From Zunongwangia pacifica (GTDB lineage: Bacteria; Bacteroidota; Bacteroidia; Flavobacteriales; Flavobacteriaceae), in NCBI RefSeq assembly GCF_023499215.1, contig NZ_JAKHSK010000007.1, positions 62,001 to 126,000 of the forward strand: a stretch of DNA of 64,000 bases. The letters run 5' to 3'. Every line of letters begins with the position of its first letter. Position 1 is the stretch's first letter. The notes under the pieces are model-generated. The model was not told the DNA's origin. It saw only the letters and a program-made list of their open reading frames with translations, and made no database searches. The translations under genes and the position numbers were made by a program. Shown in pieces: positions 51,940 through 61,266 of this stretch.

Positions 51940-53604
51940 TTATCTAAGCTTGTTAGAAGTATCGATATAGTTGCCAATTACCGTACTACCACTATTTTGT
52001 CTTACCTGTCCAAAAACATGGATCCTGGAGCCGTTTCCAACAAATTCTAAAGTAGATCCGCTATTTAGATTTAAATTGCCATAAACGATAAGCGTTCCTT
52101 CAATCCTTAAAACAGAACCACTATTTATGTTAAGATCATGATTTCTTCCAAAAATCCCTACGGCCATGGCACCACGCATATTAAATGTTCCCTCGCTGTT
52201 AATGTTTACGCTATGTTGGATATTTATAGAACCACAAAAGGTCAACTCTCCTCCAACATTTAAATTTTTAAGCGTTGCAGCACCACGATAAGCTAAAATA
52301 TCGTTGCTATTCACATTTAAATTAGAACGGCCGGTGTAAAAATTGTAAGATTCACATTCAGCAAAATTGTCTCTTGCTTCTGGCTTACTCACTTTAATGA
52401 TTTTTAATCCGCTGGTTCCAGAGGCTACAAAGATATAATCGCCATCAGATTGGATATAATTAGAAGAGCCTTCTAAATCTACAATACCTTCTTCTATAAG
52501 GGTATTATTTTCATCAAGTTTGGCAATTCCAAATCCGGCTCCGCCGTTGGCCATTAAAATAAAATCTCCGGCAATAGAAACGGCGTTGGTCACCACATCT
52601 TCATTATCATATTCGGCATCAGGAAGAACCTGTATCGCTAATTGTTGCAAGGCATTTCCCGAGTTACTATCGTATATTCCTACACCGTTATGACCTTCAG
52701 AAACTAAAATAGCCTGATCTTTAAATGCAATGGTCCGTTTCGATTCACTGGCCAGATTAGGGGTGTTAATTCTATTTAAAACAGAAAGGTCGCCAGGATT
52801 ATACATCGCAAGCCCTTCACTACCACTTAACACCGCTATTTTGTTATTTCCGTAAGCGATCGATCTAAGATCGGGTACCGGCTGCTCTGCAATAGTTTCT
52901 AAACTTGCAGCATCATAAACGCCTAAAACACCGGTAGCACCGCTAACACCAATAATTTTATCATCAAAACCTGTAATATCAACCGCTACATTCCCTTCAA
53001 TAGGTTTTAATTGAAAGTTCTGTAAAAAGTTCCCGGCTGCAACGTTTACATACCCAAGGTTCGCACGATATTCCAGATTTAAAAGTTCGTCTGTATTTAC
53101 TGCGGAAGCAAAGTATAATCTGCCATTACTGAAATATGCTGCGGTAAAATCTACAATATCTGAAGTTACACGGCTGGTCACAAAAGGATTGGTCTTGTCT
53201 TCAATATTAATAATATCGATACCGCCAAGATAAGCTTCGCCTTCCATCATATAAGTGACGTAGGCATAATTTCCGTTGATTTTTACATGGCTCGCTCTAA
53301 GTGGTGTTCCATCTACAACTGGTGGGTCTACAGTAGCAATTTGCTCTAAAGCGATATTGCTTACCTGTGGATCTTCGTCTTCAACAACTTGTTTTGAAAG
53401 GTTTGCTTTGATAGCCGTTATGGAAGAAATACTTAATACCCCTGCACCATTTCGGGTTAATACCGATTCTAAGGCACCGGCATCATTGTTAATTTCGAAA
53501 TTTTCCTGAGTGTATTCGTTCTCATCAAAATCGTTGTTGCTGTCACTACATGAAATTAATAGGATAGATAAGATTACCCATCCTACCAGTAATTTTTTAC
53601 TCAT
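51940..53604 (-). CDS. LVIVD-repeat lipoprotein with C-terminal beta-helix-like domain
   Basis: A 554-residue lipoprotein with Cys19 (SILLISCSDSNND). Residues about 60-400 form LVIVD/beta-propeller repeats (GGIDIINIEDKTNPFVTSRV, GNNKIAVLSGSEGLAMYNPG, DYIFVASGTSGLKIIKVSKP). Residues 410-550 are short repeats with G-S-T pattern (INSEGTFNMRGAMAVGIFGR, LNLNSGSTLEFVGNGSRIHV) that look like a parallel beta-helix. Likely exposed on the envelope, role unknown. Single minus-strand gene. Confidence 0.8.
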   Translation of the reverse strand: MSKKLLVGWVILSILLISCSDSNNDFDENEYTQENFEINNDAGALESVLTRNGAGVLSISSITAIKANLSKQVVEDEDPQVSNIALEQIATVDPPVVDGTPLRASHVKINGNYAYVTYMMEGEAYLGGIDIINIEDKTNPFVTSRVTSDIVDFTAAYFSNGRLYFASAVNTDELLNLEYRANLGYVNVAAGNFLQNFQLKPIEGNVAVDITGFDDKIIGVSGATGVLGVYDAASLETIAEQPVPDLRSIAYGNNKIAVLSGSEGLAMYNPGDLSVLNRINTPNLASESKRTIAFKDQAILVSEGHNGVGIYDSNSGNALQQLAIQVLPDAEYDNEDVVTNAVSIAGDFILMANGGAGFGIAKLDENNTLIEEGIVDLEGSSNYIQSDGDYIFVASGTSGLKIIKVSKPEARDNFAECESYNFYTGRSNLNVNSNDILAYRGAATLKNLNVGGELTFCGSINIQHSVNINSEGTFNMRGAMAVGIFGRNHDLNINSGSVLRIEGTLIVYGNLNLNSGSTLEFVGNGSRIHVFGQVRQNSGSTVIGNYIDTSNKLR

Positions 53605-53729
53605 AGAAAGTTTTTTAAAGAGTTACTCTTAATTATGGTTCGCAATGTAGCTTAATAACCGACGTAGGTGTAAGATTTTTCGTTCATTCAACGGTTATAG
53701 GTGATAAGTGGTAATTATCTGTCTACTAA

Positions 53730-54725
53730 TTAATCTAGTTTGTCGGCAAGTTTTTTAAAGGTCTTTTTAGGGTTTTTCCCTTCATAAAGTATGGCGTAAA
53801 CCGCATTGATAATGGGGGTTTTTGCTTTACGCTCTTTATTAATTTTATAAGCACTGTCTGTAGCGTAGTATCCTTCAGCAATCATGCTCATCTCCATTTG
53901 TGCACTTTTAACGGTGTAACCTTTACCAATCATATTCCCAAACATTCTGTTTCTACTAAACACCGAATATCCGGTTACTAAAAGGTCACCCAAATAAGCA
54001 GAATCGTTAATATTACGCTTCATTTTGTGTACTTTTTTAATGAATTTTTTCATCTCCCTAATCGCATTACTCATTAGTACACTCTGGAAGTTATCACCGT
54101 ATCCAAGGCCGTGTGCAATCCCGGCGGCAATCGCGTAAATGTTTTTTAAAACCGCAGCATATTCAGTCCCAACAATATCGTCGCTGGTTTTACATTTAAT
54201 ATAATCACTGGATAAGAAACCGGCCAGCATTTTTGCTTTTTTCTCGTCGCTACAGGCAATTGTTAGATACGATAAACGCTCTAAAGCCACTTCTTCGGCA
54301 TGGCATGGACCCGTAATTACCCCGATATTCTCAAAATCGATATTGTAAAATTTATTGAAGTGTTCTCCAACAATCAAACTACTTTCAGGAACAATTCCTT
54401 TTATGGCTGAAAATATAATTTTTCCTTCTAAAGAGACAGTAAGGTTGTCTAATTCAGATTTTAAAAATGCAGATGGAATAGCAAAAATCAATACATCGGC
54501 AGCATCAACAATTTCATTGATATCATTGCTAAGCCGAAGCTGATTGATATCAAACTCTACATCGCTTAGATAGCTAGGATTATGCTCGTGTCTTTTTAAG
54601 TGTTCAACGGCATAAATACTTCTCATGTACCAATGTACCTTTTCGATATTTTCGCTAAGCATTTTTACGATAGCGGTTGCCCAGCTACCTCCGCCAATAA
54701 CAGCTATATTAGGAGTTGTACTCAT
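53730..54725 (-). CDS. gpsA: Glycerol-3-phosphate dehydrogenase (NAD(P)+)
   Basis: A 331-residue enzyme that reduces dihydroxyacetone phosphate to sn-glycerol 3-phosphate for phospholipid synthesis. The cofactor site GGGSWATAIVK is at residues 11-21, IPSAFLKSEL and ITGPCHAEEVALE follow, the catalytic Lys is in GTEYAAVLKNIYAIAAGIAH, and SRNRMFGNMIGKG lies in the C-terminal dimer domain. Length is near the family norm. Single gene. Confidence 0.96.
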   Translation of the reverse strand: MSTTPNIAVIGGGSWATAIVKMLSENIEKVHWYMRSIYAVEHLKRHEHNPSYLSDVEFDINQLRLSNDINEIVDAADVLIFAIPSAFLKSELDNLTVSLEGKIIFSAIKGIVPESSLIVGEHFNKFYNIDFENIGVITGPCHAEEVALERLSYLTIACSDEKKAKMLAGFLSSDYIKCKTSDDIVGTEYAAVLKNIYAIAAGIAHGLGYGDNFQSVLMSNAIREMKKFIKKVHKMKRNINDSAYLGDLLVTGYSVFSRNRMFGNMIGKGYTVKSAQMEMSMIAEGYYATDSAYKINKERKAKTPIINAVYAILYEGKNPKKTFKKLADKLD

Positions 54726-55045
54726 GTGTTTGGTTTGTTGTACGTGTTACAAAAATAAAGATTAAATAGGGCTTTAAAATTTCTGATACCGCTATGGGGC
54801 TAAGTATGGCAAAATTTTAACACAAAATAGCGATCCTTAAAGACAATCTTAATAGAAAGGCCTACGTTATTAGATTGTGCTTCTCCTAACCAGAGAAGAT
54901 TTCTTAGTTTTTTTGGTTGGTTATTTAGTTTGAAAACCGCTTTGTATTAGAGATACAGGGCGGTTTTTTAATTACTAGCTTTTGTCGTAGCGCTTCTTGA
55001 TTCTGGTAGCGAAGCGGGTCTAAATTCCAGCTTCTTCTTTTGATG
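54726..55045. other. Intergenic region, 320 nt
   Basis: Between gpsA and nadD, both minus strand. It holds a terminator-like hairpin (54933-54967) and, around 54990-55035, a G/C-rich stretch (GTAGCGAAGCGGGTCTAAAT) of a repeat type that has an echo at 62544-62575. No gene seen. Confidence 0.4.
54933..54967. terminator. Terminator-like hairpin after nadD
   Basis: AAAACCGC at 54933-54940 pairs with GCGGTTTT at 54960-54967, with a second helix TTGTAT/ATACAG-like inside. It lies upstream of gpsA-directed reading on the minus strand of nadD and may serve either strand. Confidence 0.6.
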
Positions 55046-55630
55046 CTATTTATAAAAATTGTTGTGAATCACGTAGTCCCAAACTTTAGCCGGTAACATA
55101 GGCTTTATAAACTTGCCTTCTTTTATCGAATTTCGAATAAAGGTTGCAGAAATTTCTATAACAGGCGCATCTACCCGATTTATTTTTGGATGATCTTTAA
55201 ATTGATTTTCTACCTTTCCGCCAGATTTTCTTGGATAGACATACAACGTATGATTTTCTAAAATCACTTCATAGTTTTTCCATTTATGAAAGGTCTTTAG
55301 GTTATCCTCTCCCATAATGAGGCAAAACTCATTTGTGGGATATTTTTCTTGCAGGTGCGCCAGGGTTTTTACCGTATAATTAGGCTGTTCTAATCTAAAC
55401 TCTACGTCGCTGGGTTGTAAATGCTCAAATTCTTCACAGGCCATAAAAACCATTTCCAGGCGGTTATGGTTATCCAAAAGCGTACTTTTCTTTTTATGGG
55501 GATTATGCGGAGTTACGACCAGCCAGACTTCATCAAGATCTGAAAATTCGGCCATGTGATTTGCAATAATGACATGACCAATATGAATGGGGTTAAACGT
55601 CCCAAAGAAAAGTCCGATTTTTTTATTCAT
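55046..55630 (-). CDS. nadD: Nicotinate-nucleotide adenylyltransferase
   Basis: A 194-residue nucleotidyltransferase that joins nicotinate mononucleotide and ATP in NAD synthesis. Motif FGTFNPIHIGHVIIAN (GxFDPxHxGH type) and the C-terminal ISATFIRNSIK (ISSTxxR) are present. It overlaps gmk by 8 bp and is the last gene of the yicC-gmk-nadD operon. Confidence 0.96.
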   Translation of the reverse strand: MNKKIGLFFGTFNPIHIGHVIIANHMAEFSDLDEVWLVVTPHNPHKKKSTLLDNHNRLEMVFMACEEFEHLQPSDVEFRLEQPNYTVKTLAHLQEKYPTNEFCLIMGEDNLKTFHKWKNYEVILENHTLYVYPRKSGGKVENQFKDHPKINRVDAPVIEISATFIRNSIKEGKFIKPMLPAKVWDYVIHNNFYK

Positions 55631-56204
55631 CTTCCTTTTTTATAAAATCTGAAACCAGATCGTGTGCTTCCTTTAAAGCAATTTCCAGATCGTTATTTTC
55701 GATAATAAAATCAAATTGCGGTGCGGTGGCAAGCTCGATACTGGCTTTGGCAACGCGCATATTGATCTTGTCCATCGATTCGGTTTTGCGCTTTTTTAAC
55801 CTGATTTTTAATTCTTCAATACTTGGTGGTTTTACAAAAACAGCCAGGGTTTTTTTAGGATAGATCTTTTTTATATCTAATCCGCCAACCACATCAATAT
55901 CAAAAATAACGTGCTTTCCTTTTTCCCAAATTCGCTCTACTTCAGCTTTTAGCGTTCCGTAGAAATTATCGCGATAAACCTCTTCCCATTCCAGGAATTC
56001 GTCGTTTTTAATCTTCTTTTTAAAATCTTCCAAAGACAAAAAGTAATAATCCTTGCCGTCCACTTCATTAGGACGTGGATCACGGGAGGTCGCCGAGATC
56101 GAAAAATCAAGCTTTAAATCCTCCTGGGTTAAAAGATGTCTAACAATAGTTGTTTTGCCTGAACCAGACGGAGCTGAAAATACAATTAGCTTCCCTTCTT
56201 TCAT
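55623..56204 (-). CDS. gmk: Guanylate kinase
   Basis: A 193-residue kinase converting GMP to GDP. P-loop SAPSGSGKTTIVRHLL lies at residues 10-25, the GMP-binding SRDPRPNEVDGKDYYF follows, and the lid region carries EEVYRDNFYGT. Length is normal for the bacterial enzyme. Middle gene of the operon, 31 bp after yicC. Confidence 0.97.
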   Translation of the reverse strand: MKEGKLIVFSAPSGSGKTTIVRHLLTQEDLKLDFSISATSRDPRPNEVDGKDYYFLSLEDFKKKIKNDEFLEWEEVYRDNFYGTLKAEVERIWEKGKHVIFDIDVVGGLDIKKIYPKKTLAVFVKPPSIEELKIRLKKRKTESMDKINMRVAKASIELATAPQFDFIIENNDLEIALKEAHDLVSDFIKKEDE

Positions 56205-56235
56205 GGTGCTACGCTTTAATTTGGTTTAAGTAGTG

Positions 56236-57108
56236 TTACAGAACGTTTAATACCTGCTCCTTAATTTTTTCCAGCTCGTCTTTCATTTGTACTACAAGCT
56301 GTTGCATGGGTGCATAGTTGCTTTTACTGCCTATGGTATTAATCTCACGTCCCATTTCCTGGCCAATAAATCCTAATTTTCTACCGTTGCTATCTGCTGT
56401 ATCCAGGGTTTCGTTAAAATAGGCGAGGTGATTTTTAAGCCGAACTTCTTCTTCGGTGATGTCGTATTTTTCGATATAGTACACCAATTCCTGTTCAAAT
56501 CGGTTTTCGTCCACATTCTCCTTTAGATCCTCAATTCCTTTACGAAGCCGCTCCCGAACGCTATCTACGCGTTCCGGATTAATTTTCATGATTTCATCCA
56601 ACAAACTACCTATATTACTGGCGCGAAGTTTTAGATCTTTTTCTAAAGCAGCACCTTCAGCATTTCTAAATTCGTTAATTTCAGTAAGTGCTTCTTCTAA
56701 GGTTTTTTCTATTTCAGCAAACTCATTTTCGTCAATTTCCTCACGTTCCGTTTTTAACGCATCGGGTAAACGCATGGCAATTTCTAAAAGCTGGGCATCA
56801 CTCTGGCTACCAATGCCTGGTAATTTAAGATCCATCATTTGTTTGATGTAAGCTTTTACAACCTCAGCATTTACAGATGCCGATGTTTCGTCACCAGATT
56901 GTTCTACATAAAGTGAGAAATCTACCTTGCCGCGTTTTAAAGCCGAAGAAATCGTATTACGCATTACCAATTCTTTTTCACGATACTGCGAAGGAATTCT
57001 GGCATTTAGATCCAGATTTTTACTATTTAAAGATTTAATCTCTATGGTAATCTTTTTATTGGGAAGCTGTAGTACACTTTTCCCAAAACCTGTCATTGAT
57101 TGAATCAT
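56236..57108 (-). CDS. yicC: YicC/YloC family endoribonuclease
   Basis: A 290-residue protein. The family starts with MIQSMTGFGKS and ends in GQEMGREINTIGSKSNYAPM, VVQMKDELEKIKEQVLNVL, both matching. YicC acts as an endoribonuclease in E. coli RNA turnover. First gene of the operon; the 5-gene block downstream ends at nadD. Confidence 0.93.
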   Translation of the reverse strand: MIQSMTGFGKSVLQLPNKKITIEIKSLNSKNLDLNARIPSQYREKELVMRNTISSALKRGKVDFSLYVEQSGDETSASVNAEVVKAYIKQMMDLKLPGIGSQSDAQLLEIAMRLPDALKTEREEIDENEFAEIEKTLEEALTEINEFRNAEGAALEKDLKLRASNIGSLLDEIMKINPERVDSVRERLRKGIEDLKENVDENRFEQELVYYIEKYDITEEEVRLKNHLAYFNETLDTADSNGRKLGFIGQEMGREINTIGSKSNYAPMQQLVVQMKDELEKIKEQVLNVL

Positions 57109-57201
57109 GCTTCATTTTTACGGTTGTGCAAAGATAATCAATTCTCAGGCAGCGCAAAGAGTATGGAATAATTTAGCTGAAGAAAGGAACCTACAGGAAC
57201 A

Positions 57202-58164
57202 CTAAAGGTGATTTTGGATAAATTGAAGCGCTCTTTCTTCCTGATAGTATATTTTTTTATGCTGAATAAAGCCCACATGTCCGCCATGTTTTGGGATTTC
57301 CAGATGCAGGAATGCAGATTTTTCGGCTATTTTCTTCGGAAATGAGGCTGAGGTTAAAAAAGTATCATTTTCAGCATTTAAAAGAAGTGTTGGGATCTTG
57401 ATATTGGATAAAAACTGAAGGCAACTGCATTTTTCGTAATATTCTGAAGCTGAAGCATACCCATGCGCACGACTGGTATACAGCTCATCGATGGCTAATA
57501 AAGAATTACAAGCCGATATTTGCTGTTTTTCGAGTTCTTTTGGGAACGCCAGTTGCCGCTCAAAAAGCTGATCTTTTAAATTCTTCTCAAAACGCCTGGA
57601 GTACAATTTATTCTTAGGAAGATTTAAAGCTTCCAGGCTGGCACCAAGATCACAAGGCGTAGAAACAGCGACAGCCACTTTTATTTGCGGTGGCAGCTGG
57701 TCGCGCTCGCCCAGATATTTTAATAAAAGATTGCCGCCAAGGCTAAAACCCACCAAAGCAATGTGTTCGTAGTTGTTTTTCCTGAAAATATGGTCTAGAA
57801 CTTCTTCCAGATCTTCAGTCGCACCGGCATTGTAGCTGCGGTATAATCTATTTATTTCGCCGCTACAACTTCTAAAATTCATTGCGCAGTAATCCCAGCT
57901 ATTTTCAGTAAAAATTTTACCCATTCCCAACATATACGGTCGGTTGGCATTTCCTGCCAGTCCGTGCATGCTAATCACTAATTTTTTGGTTTGGTTTTTA
58001 GAAAAAGCCCAATCCAGATCTAAAAAATCACCATCGCTTAATTCTAAACGCTCCCGTTTTTCAGATTTAAAATTCACTTTTCTAAGCGTTGCTGCATAGA
58101 TCGTGGCGATATGCGCATTTTTAAAAAGAGGCGGAGCGGTATAATTACTTTGGATCACTGGCAT
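57202..58164 (-). CDS. YheT-family alpha/beta hydrolase
   Basis: A 320-residue alpha/beta hydrolase. The nucleophile elbow is VGFSLGGNLLLKYLG, the acid is in LLLNAENDTFL and the final His in KHGGHVGFIQ. The N-terminus RPYMLGMGKIF / AMNFRSCSGEINR is typical of the YheT/ABHD1-3 group, which act on lipid-like or short ester substrates. Single gene on the minus strand. Confidence 0.9.
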   Translation of the reverse strand: MPVIQSNYTAPPLFKNAHIATIYAATLRKVNFKSEKRERLELSDGDFLDLDWAFSKNQTKKLVISMHGLAGNANRPYMLGMGKIFTENSWDYCAMNFRSCSGEINRLYRSYNAGATEDLEEVLDHIFRKNNYEHIALVGFSLGGNLLLKYLGERDQLPPQIKVAVAVSTPCDLGASLEALNLPKNKLYSRRFEKNLKDQLFERQLAFPKELEKQQISACNSLLAIDELYTSRAHGYASASEYYEKCSCLQFLSNIKIPTLLLNAENDTFLTSASFPKKIAEKSAFLHLEIPKHGGHVGFIQHKKIYYQEERALQFIQNHL

Positions 58165-58502
58165 GCGTCAAATTTCCGAAAAAAATTAATTATTAACCTG
58201 AGCTCGATTTAAGAAAATGCCGGATGCTGAGTGAAATCTTTGCAACAGGTTTTATATCGAAGCTTTCGTTTTGGTAGCATTTCGATACAGATTTTCTTGG
58301 AAAATCCATTCCATGACCAAAAATGACTGCAATAATCGAGATGAAATACTCCGTTCCCCCTTCCGAAATAAAAATAATTTTCTAATAAATGCCTCATGGA
58401 CTTGTCTCGGGATAGTTTACTAATCATCGAATCTTGAAACTAATTATGCATGCATAACAAATATTCGTAATTTAGCTTTTCTTAAAAATGAAAAGGAGAG
58501 TT
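58165..58502. other. Intergenic region with a repeat copy
   Basis: Between divergent YheT and thioesterase genes. A reading frame of 72 codons on the minus strand (58209-58427) lacks any family resemblance and seems to be repeat-derived sequence. Copy 3 of the dispersed repeat is at 58384-58421. Confidence 0.4.
58384..58421. repeat. Dispersed repeat, copy 3 (AAATGCnTC..ACTTGTC)
   Basis: ATAAATGCCTCATGGACTTG then TCTCGGGATAGTTTACTA. It aligns with the copies at 26303-26340 and 28163-28199. Confidence 0.5.
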
Positions 58503-58994
58503 ATGTATACCAAAGAATTTGAAATACGTTGGAGTGATATCGATGCCAACCGACACTTAGCCAACACGGCTTACATTAATTTTATGAGTCACACCAGAAT
58601 GGGGTTTTTAATGGAGAATGGTTTTGGCCAGAAAGATCTGGCAAAACATAATCTGGGCCCGGTGGTGTTTTATGAACACGTGTATTATTTTAGAGAAGTT
58701 TTTGCGGGAGAGCCGGTTAAAGTAAGCCTGGAATTAAAAGGGCTTTCTGAAGACGGAATGTATTTTGAATTTGTACATAATTTTTATGACAGCAAAGGAA
58801 GAAATTTTGCCAGCTGCGAAATGATGGGCGGTTGGATCGATCTGAAAGCAAGAAAGCTAACAGGTTTACCTTCAGAAATGATTGCAAATCTAAATAGCCT
58901 GCCCCATACAGAGGATTTTAAAAAGCTGACTAAAGAAGACACCAGAAAACACGGTAGAAAACCAAAGGATATCGATCCCGAGTTGCTAAAATAA
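58503..58994 (+). CDS. Acyl-CoA thioesterase (4-hydroxybenzoyl-CoA type hot-dog fold)
   Basis: A 163-residue hot-dog fold protein. Start at MYTKEFEIRWSDIDANRHLA; an in-frame ATG at 58488 adds five basic residues. The motif RWSDIDANRHLANTAY holds the catalytic Asp of 4HBT enzymes; FYEHVYYFREVFAGEPVKV gives the core helix-strand. Substrate unknown. A terminator follows at 59034. Confidence 0.85.
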   Translation: MYTKEFEIRWSDIDANRHLANTAYINFMSHTRMGFLMENGFGQKDLAKHNLGPVVFYEHVYYFREVFAGEPVKVSLELKGLSEDGMYFEFVHNFYDSKGRNFASCEMMGGWIDLKARKLTGLPSEMIANLNSLPHTEDFKKLTKEDTRKHGRKPKDIDPELLK

Positions 58995-59033
58995 AGCAAG
59001 CTAAAATTGTCGATTTTCGACTTCTATTTTTAG

Positions 59034-59060
59034 AAACCCGGTTATGCCCGGGTTTTTGTT
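59034..59060. terminator. Bidirectional terminator between thioesterase and EamA genes
   Basis: AAACCCGG at 59034-59041 pairs with CCGGGTTT at 59048-59055, loop TTATGC, followed by TT. The EamA stop lies inside it. Confidence 0.75.
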
Positions 59061-59938
59061 TTCTTCACACTTACCAGGTAAACGCCTACAAAAACCAGTA
59101 ATCCGGCAGCCACTTTTATCGTGGTTAATTGATCGGCACCCACTAAAATAGCATAAATAATAGCGATTAAGGGTTGTAAATACATGAATACACTTATCGT
59201 TGAAGCCGATAATTGTTTTAGCGCATAAATGTTTAGCAGGTAGGTAGAAAATGTGGTTCCGGCAACCACAAAAGCCATTCTCCAAATGGCATCGAAAGGT
59301 AAATGAAACCAGTCTACCGCAACAAATTCAGAATAAGTAACCGGTAAATTTAGAAAAACACCCATTAAGAAAAGCCATTTCATCAGGGTGATGGCGTGGT
59401 ATTTTTTAGTGAGTGGTTTTACGATCACCAGGTAAAATCCGTACGAAAAAGCATTAACGATAAACATCAAATTGCCTAGCGGAATATTGGGTGCATTGGT
59501 CACACTATCGGTACTAAAAAGCACCAAAGCTAAAGCTCCCGATAAACCAAAGGCAATCCCAACTCCTTTTATTAAAGTGATTTTTTCCTTTAAGATGATC
59601 GATGCCAGAATAAGCACCATAACTGGCGAAAGGGTAATAATTACCGAGCTGTTAATGGGGGTGGAAAGACTTAACCCCTTAAAAAAGAAAAGCATGTTAA
59701 TGCACATGCCAAAGATGGCGCAGCAAAGCATCCTGGGCCAGTCTTTTTTATCGATTTTTTCTTTGGGGGCAAACGGACTTAAAAGCCAGAATAAAATAGC
59801 CGCTCCTAAAACGCGTAGCATAATAAACCCAAAAGCTTCGATATGCGCAGGCATAACACCTTTGGCAATCGTATGATTTAAACCATAAATGGTACTGGCG
59901 CCGGTAGCGGCAAGGATGGCCAGCAAACGTTTATCCAT
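59042..59938 (-). CDS. EamA-family (DMT) transporter
   Basis: A 298-residue inner-membrane protein with ten hydrophobic segments in two EamA halves (ATGASTIYGLNHTIAKGVM to LASIILKEKITLIKGVGIAF, then FIVNAFSYGFYLVIVKPLTK to IVGADQLTTIKVAAGLLVF-like). The halves show the usual inverted repeat. Exports or imports small metabolites in other members; the substrate cannot be read here. Its start overlaps the ArsC-like gene stop by 8 bp, so the two are translationally linked. Confidence 0.9.
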   Translation of the reverse strand: MDKRLLAILAATGASTIYGLNHTIAKGVMPAHIEAFGFIMLRVLGAAILFWLLSPFAPKEKIDKKDWPRMLCCAIFGMCINMLFFFKGLSLSTPINSSVIITLSPVMVLILASIILKEKITLIKGVGIAFGLSGALALVLFSTDSVTNAPNIPLGNLMFIVNAFSYGFYLVIVKPLTKKYHAITLMKWLFLMGVFLNLPVTYSEFVAVDWFHLPFDAIWRMAFVVAGTTFSTYLLNIYALKQLSASTISVFMYLQPLIAIIYAILVGADQLTTIKVAAGLLVFVGVYLVSVKKTKTRA

Positions 59939-60284
59939 GGATAGATGCTTTAGCAGCAGCTACGTTCTTTTTAGCATTGCCAATAAATATCTCTTGATCG
60001 TTAATGATTACGGGACGTTTTAAAAAGGTATAATGTTCTAAGATTAAAGCTTTATAGTCTTCTTCGCTAAGCGCCTTGTTTTTAAGATCACGCTCTTTGT
60101 AAAGCCGTGCTCTTTTGCTAAAAAGCGACTCGTAACTACCTGACAGCTTGTGCATTTCTTCAATTTGCTTTTCGGTAATTTCATTGGTTTTGATATCCTG
60201 AAGTTCAAAATCAGCCGGAGCCTCGATTTCGTTTAGAATGCGTTTGCAGGTATCGCAGGTAGAAAGGTAATAGATCTTTTTCAT
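59931..60284 (-). CDS. ArsC/Spx-like thioredoxin-fold protein
   Basis: A 117-residue protein of the ArsC family. The N-terminus YYLSTCDTCKRIL has the Cys-x-x-Cys, and the family's closing block ILEHYTFLKRPVIINDQEIFIG is present. Arsenate reductases have a single Cys-x5-Arg; the double Cys here is more like the Spx/MgsR or YffB types. Linked to the EamA gene by an 8-bp overlap. Reductase activity on arsenate is uncertain. Confidence 0.85.
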   Translation of the reverse strand: MKKIYYLSTCDTCKRILNEIEAPADFELQDIKTNEITEKQIEEMHKLSGSYESLFSKRARLYKERDLKNKALSEEDYKALILEHYTFLKRPVIINDQEIFIGNAKKNVAAAKASIHG

Positions 60285-60337
60285 TTCATTTTCGGTTTAA
60301 GATTGCAAAGAAAAAACTTTAAAAAACTCCCTGCAAT

Positions 60338-61108
60338 TTATTCGGTTTCTGAAAAATCTATTTTTAAATATTCTGAAACTTCATCCAAATCATATTCGTA
60401 TGTTTTCTGTCCTTCAACATAGGCAGCGATCTCGTATGGATTGTAAGTGAGGATAAGTTTATCTTCTCTAAAGCCAATATTTGCAGGAAGATGAAATTCG
60501 TCGTTTTCAAAGAACATTCCCGTGCTGTTAATATTCGCGTCTTGAGGAATATCTTCTTTGTGTCTAAAATCTTTTTCTACAAAATCTTTAAAAGCTGCCG
60601 TAAAAAGATCGTCGTGCGTATATACGCTCCCGGTTTCAGGATTAAAATTCATATAGGTATTACTTCCGTAGCCATGGGCACCACCGGTAAAGGTGTAAGA
60701 ATTAAAATCGATACTCAGCAATTTTGGATGTTCCCAGGTAATTTCAGCAAAAACAGTCGCCTCCCATGGGATATCGGTATCGGGAAAATCTTCACGAGAA
60801 GAAGCGTAGTTTGCAATAAAACCATTCACCATTTCTTCCATGGTTTCAGGATTATGATCTGGATTAAAACCTGAAACGATATCGATAATATGTTGTTCTA
60901 TAGAATCATTTATTTTTTTGGCAACAGCCTCTTTTCCTTTGGCTACCGGGTAATTTAGATTGATAAAGGTACAGTTTCCTTTTTCTGGATTACATTTTTC
61001 GTAAGCTTTTTCTATGTTATAATTGGTGAAAGTAAGTGTTTCTTTTTTCTCTTCTTCACAGGCGTACAGCATCAGGCTGGCAAGCAGCACTAAAAGAAAT
61101 TTTTTCAA
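60338..61108 (-). CDS. DUF3298/DUF4163 lipoprotein (RsiV-like)
   Basis: A 256-residue lipoprotein; leader ends LMLYACEEEKKE with Cys17. DUF4163 (residues about 25-130, EKCNPEKGNCTFINLNYPVA and ISGFNPDHN-type) is followed by DUF3298 (SYTFTGGAHGYGSNTYMNFN and FTAAFKDFVEKDFRHKEDIP). In Bacillus, RsiV binds lysozyme with this fold; whether that applies here is unknown. Single minus-strand gene, 53 bp from the ArsC-like gene. Confidence 0.85.
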   Translation of the reverse strand: MKKFLLVLLASLMLYACEEEKKETLTFTNYNIEKAYEKCNPEKGNCTFINLNYPVAKGKEAVAKKINDSIEQHIIDIVSGFNPDHNPETMEEMVNGFIANYASSREDFPDTDIPWEATVFAEITWEHPKLLSIDFNSYTFTGGAHGYGSNTYMNFNPETGSVYTHDDLFTAAFKDFVEKDFRHKEDIPQDANINSTGMFFENDEFHLPANIGFREDKLILTYNPYEIAAYVEGQKTYEYDLDEVSEYLKIDFSETE

Positions 61109-61266
61109 AATGGTTTTCGGATTTTTAGGTTATTGTTTTGCTAAAGTACGTAGCAATTTTGGCATTGCCAATGCGAAGCTTATTTTTGCTTATAAGATTT
61201 TTTGAAATTAACTAAAATCAGTATTTAGGCTGTTTTTCAGCCTGATAATATACCTAATAACCAGTT

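Noticed and set aside
58209-58427. A 72-codon minus-strand frame between YheT and the thioesterase gene
   Set aside because: It overlaps a dispersed repeat, has no conserved motif and has no start context; likely repeat-derived noise.
61109-61266. SAM riboswitch ahead of metB
   Set aside because: A GCTAAAG and small hairpins are present but the full SAM-II pseudoknot pattern cannot be made; no other SAM riboswitch pattern seen.
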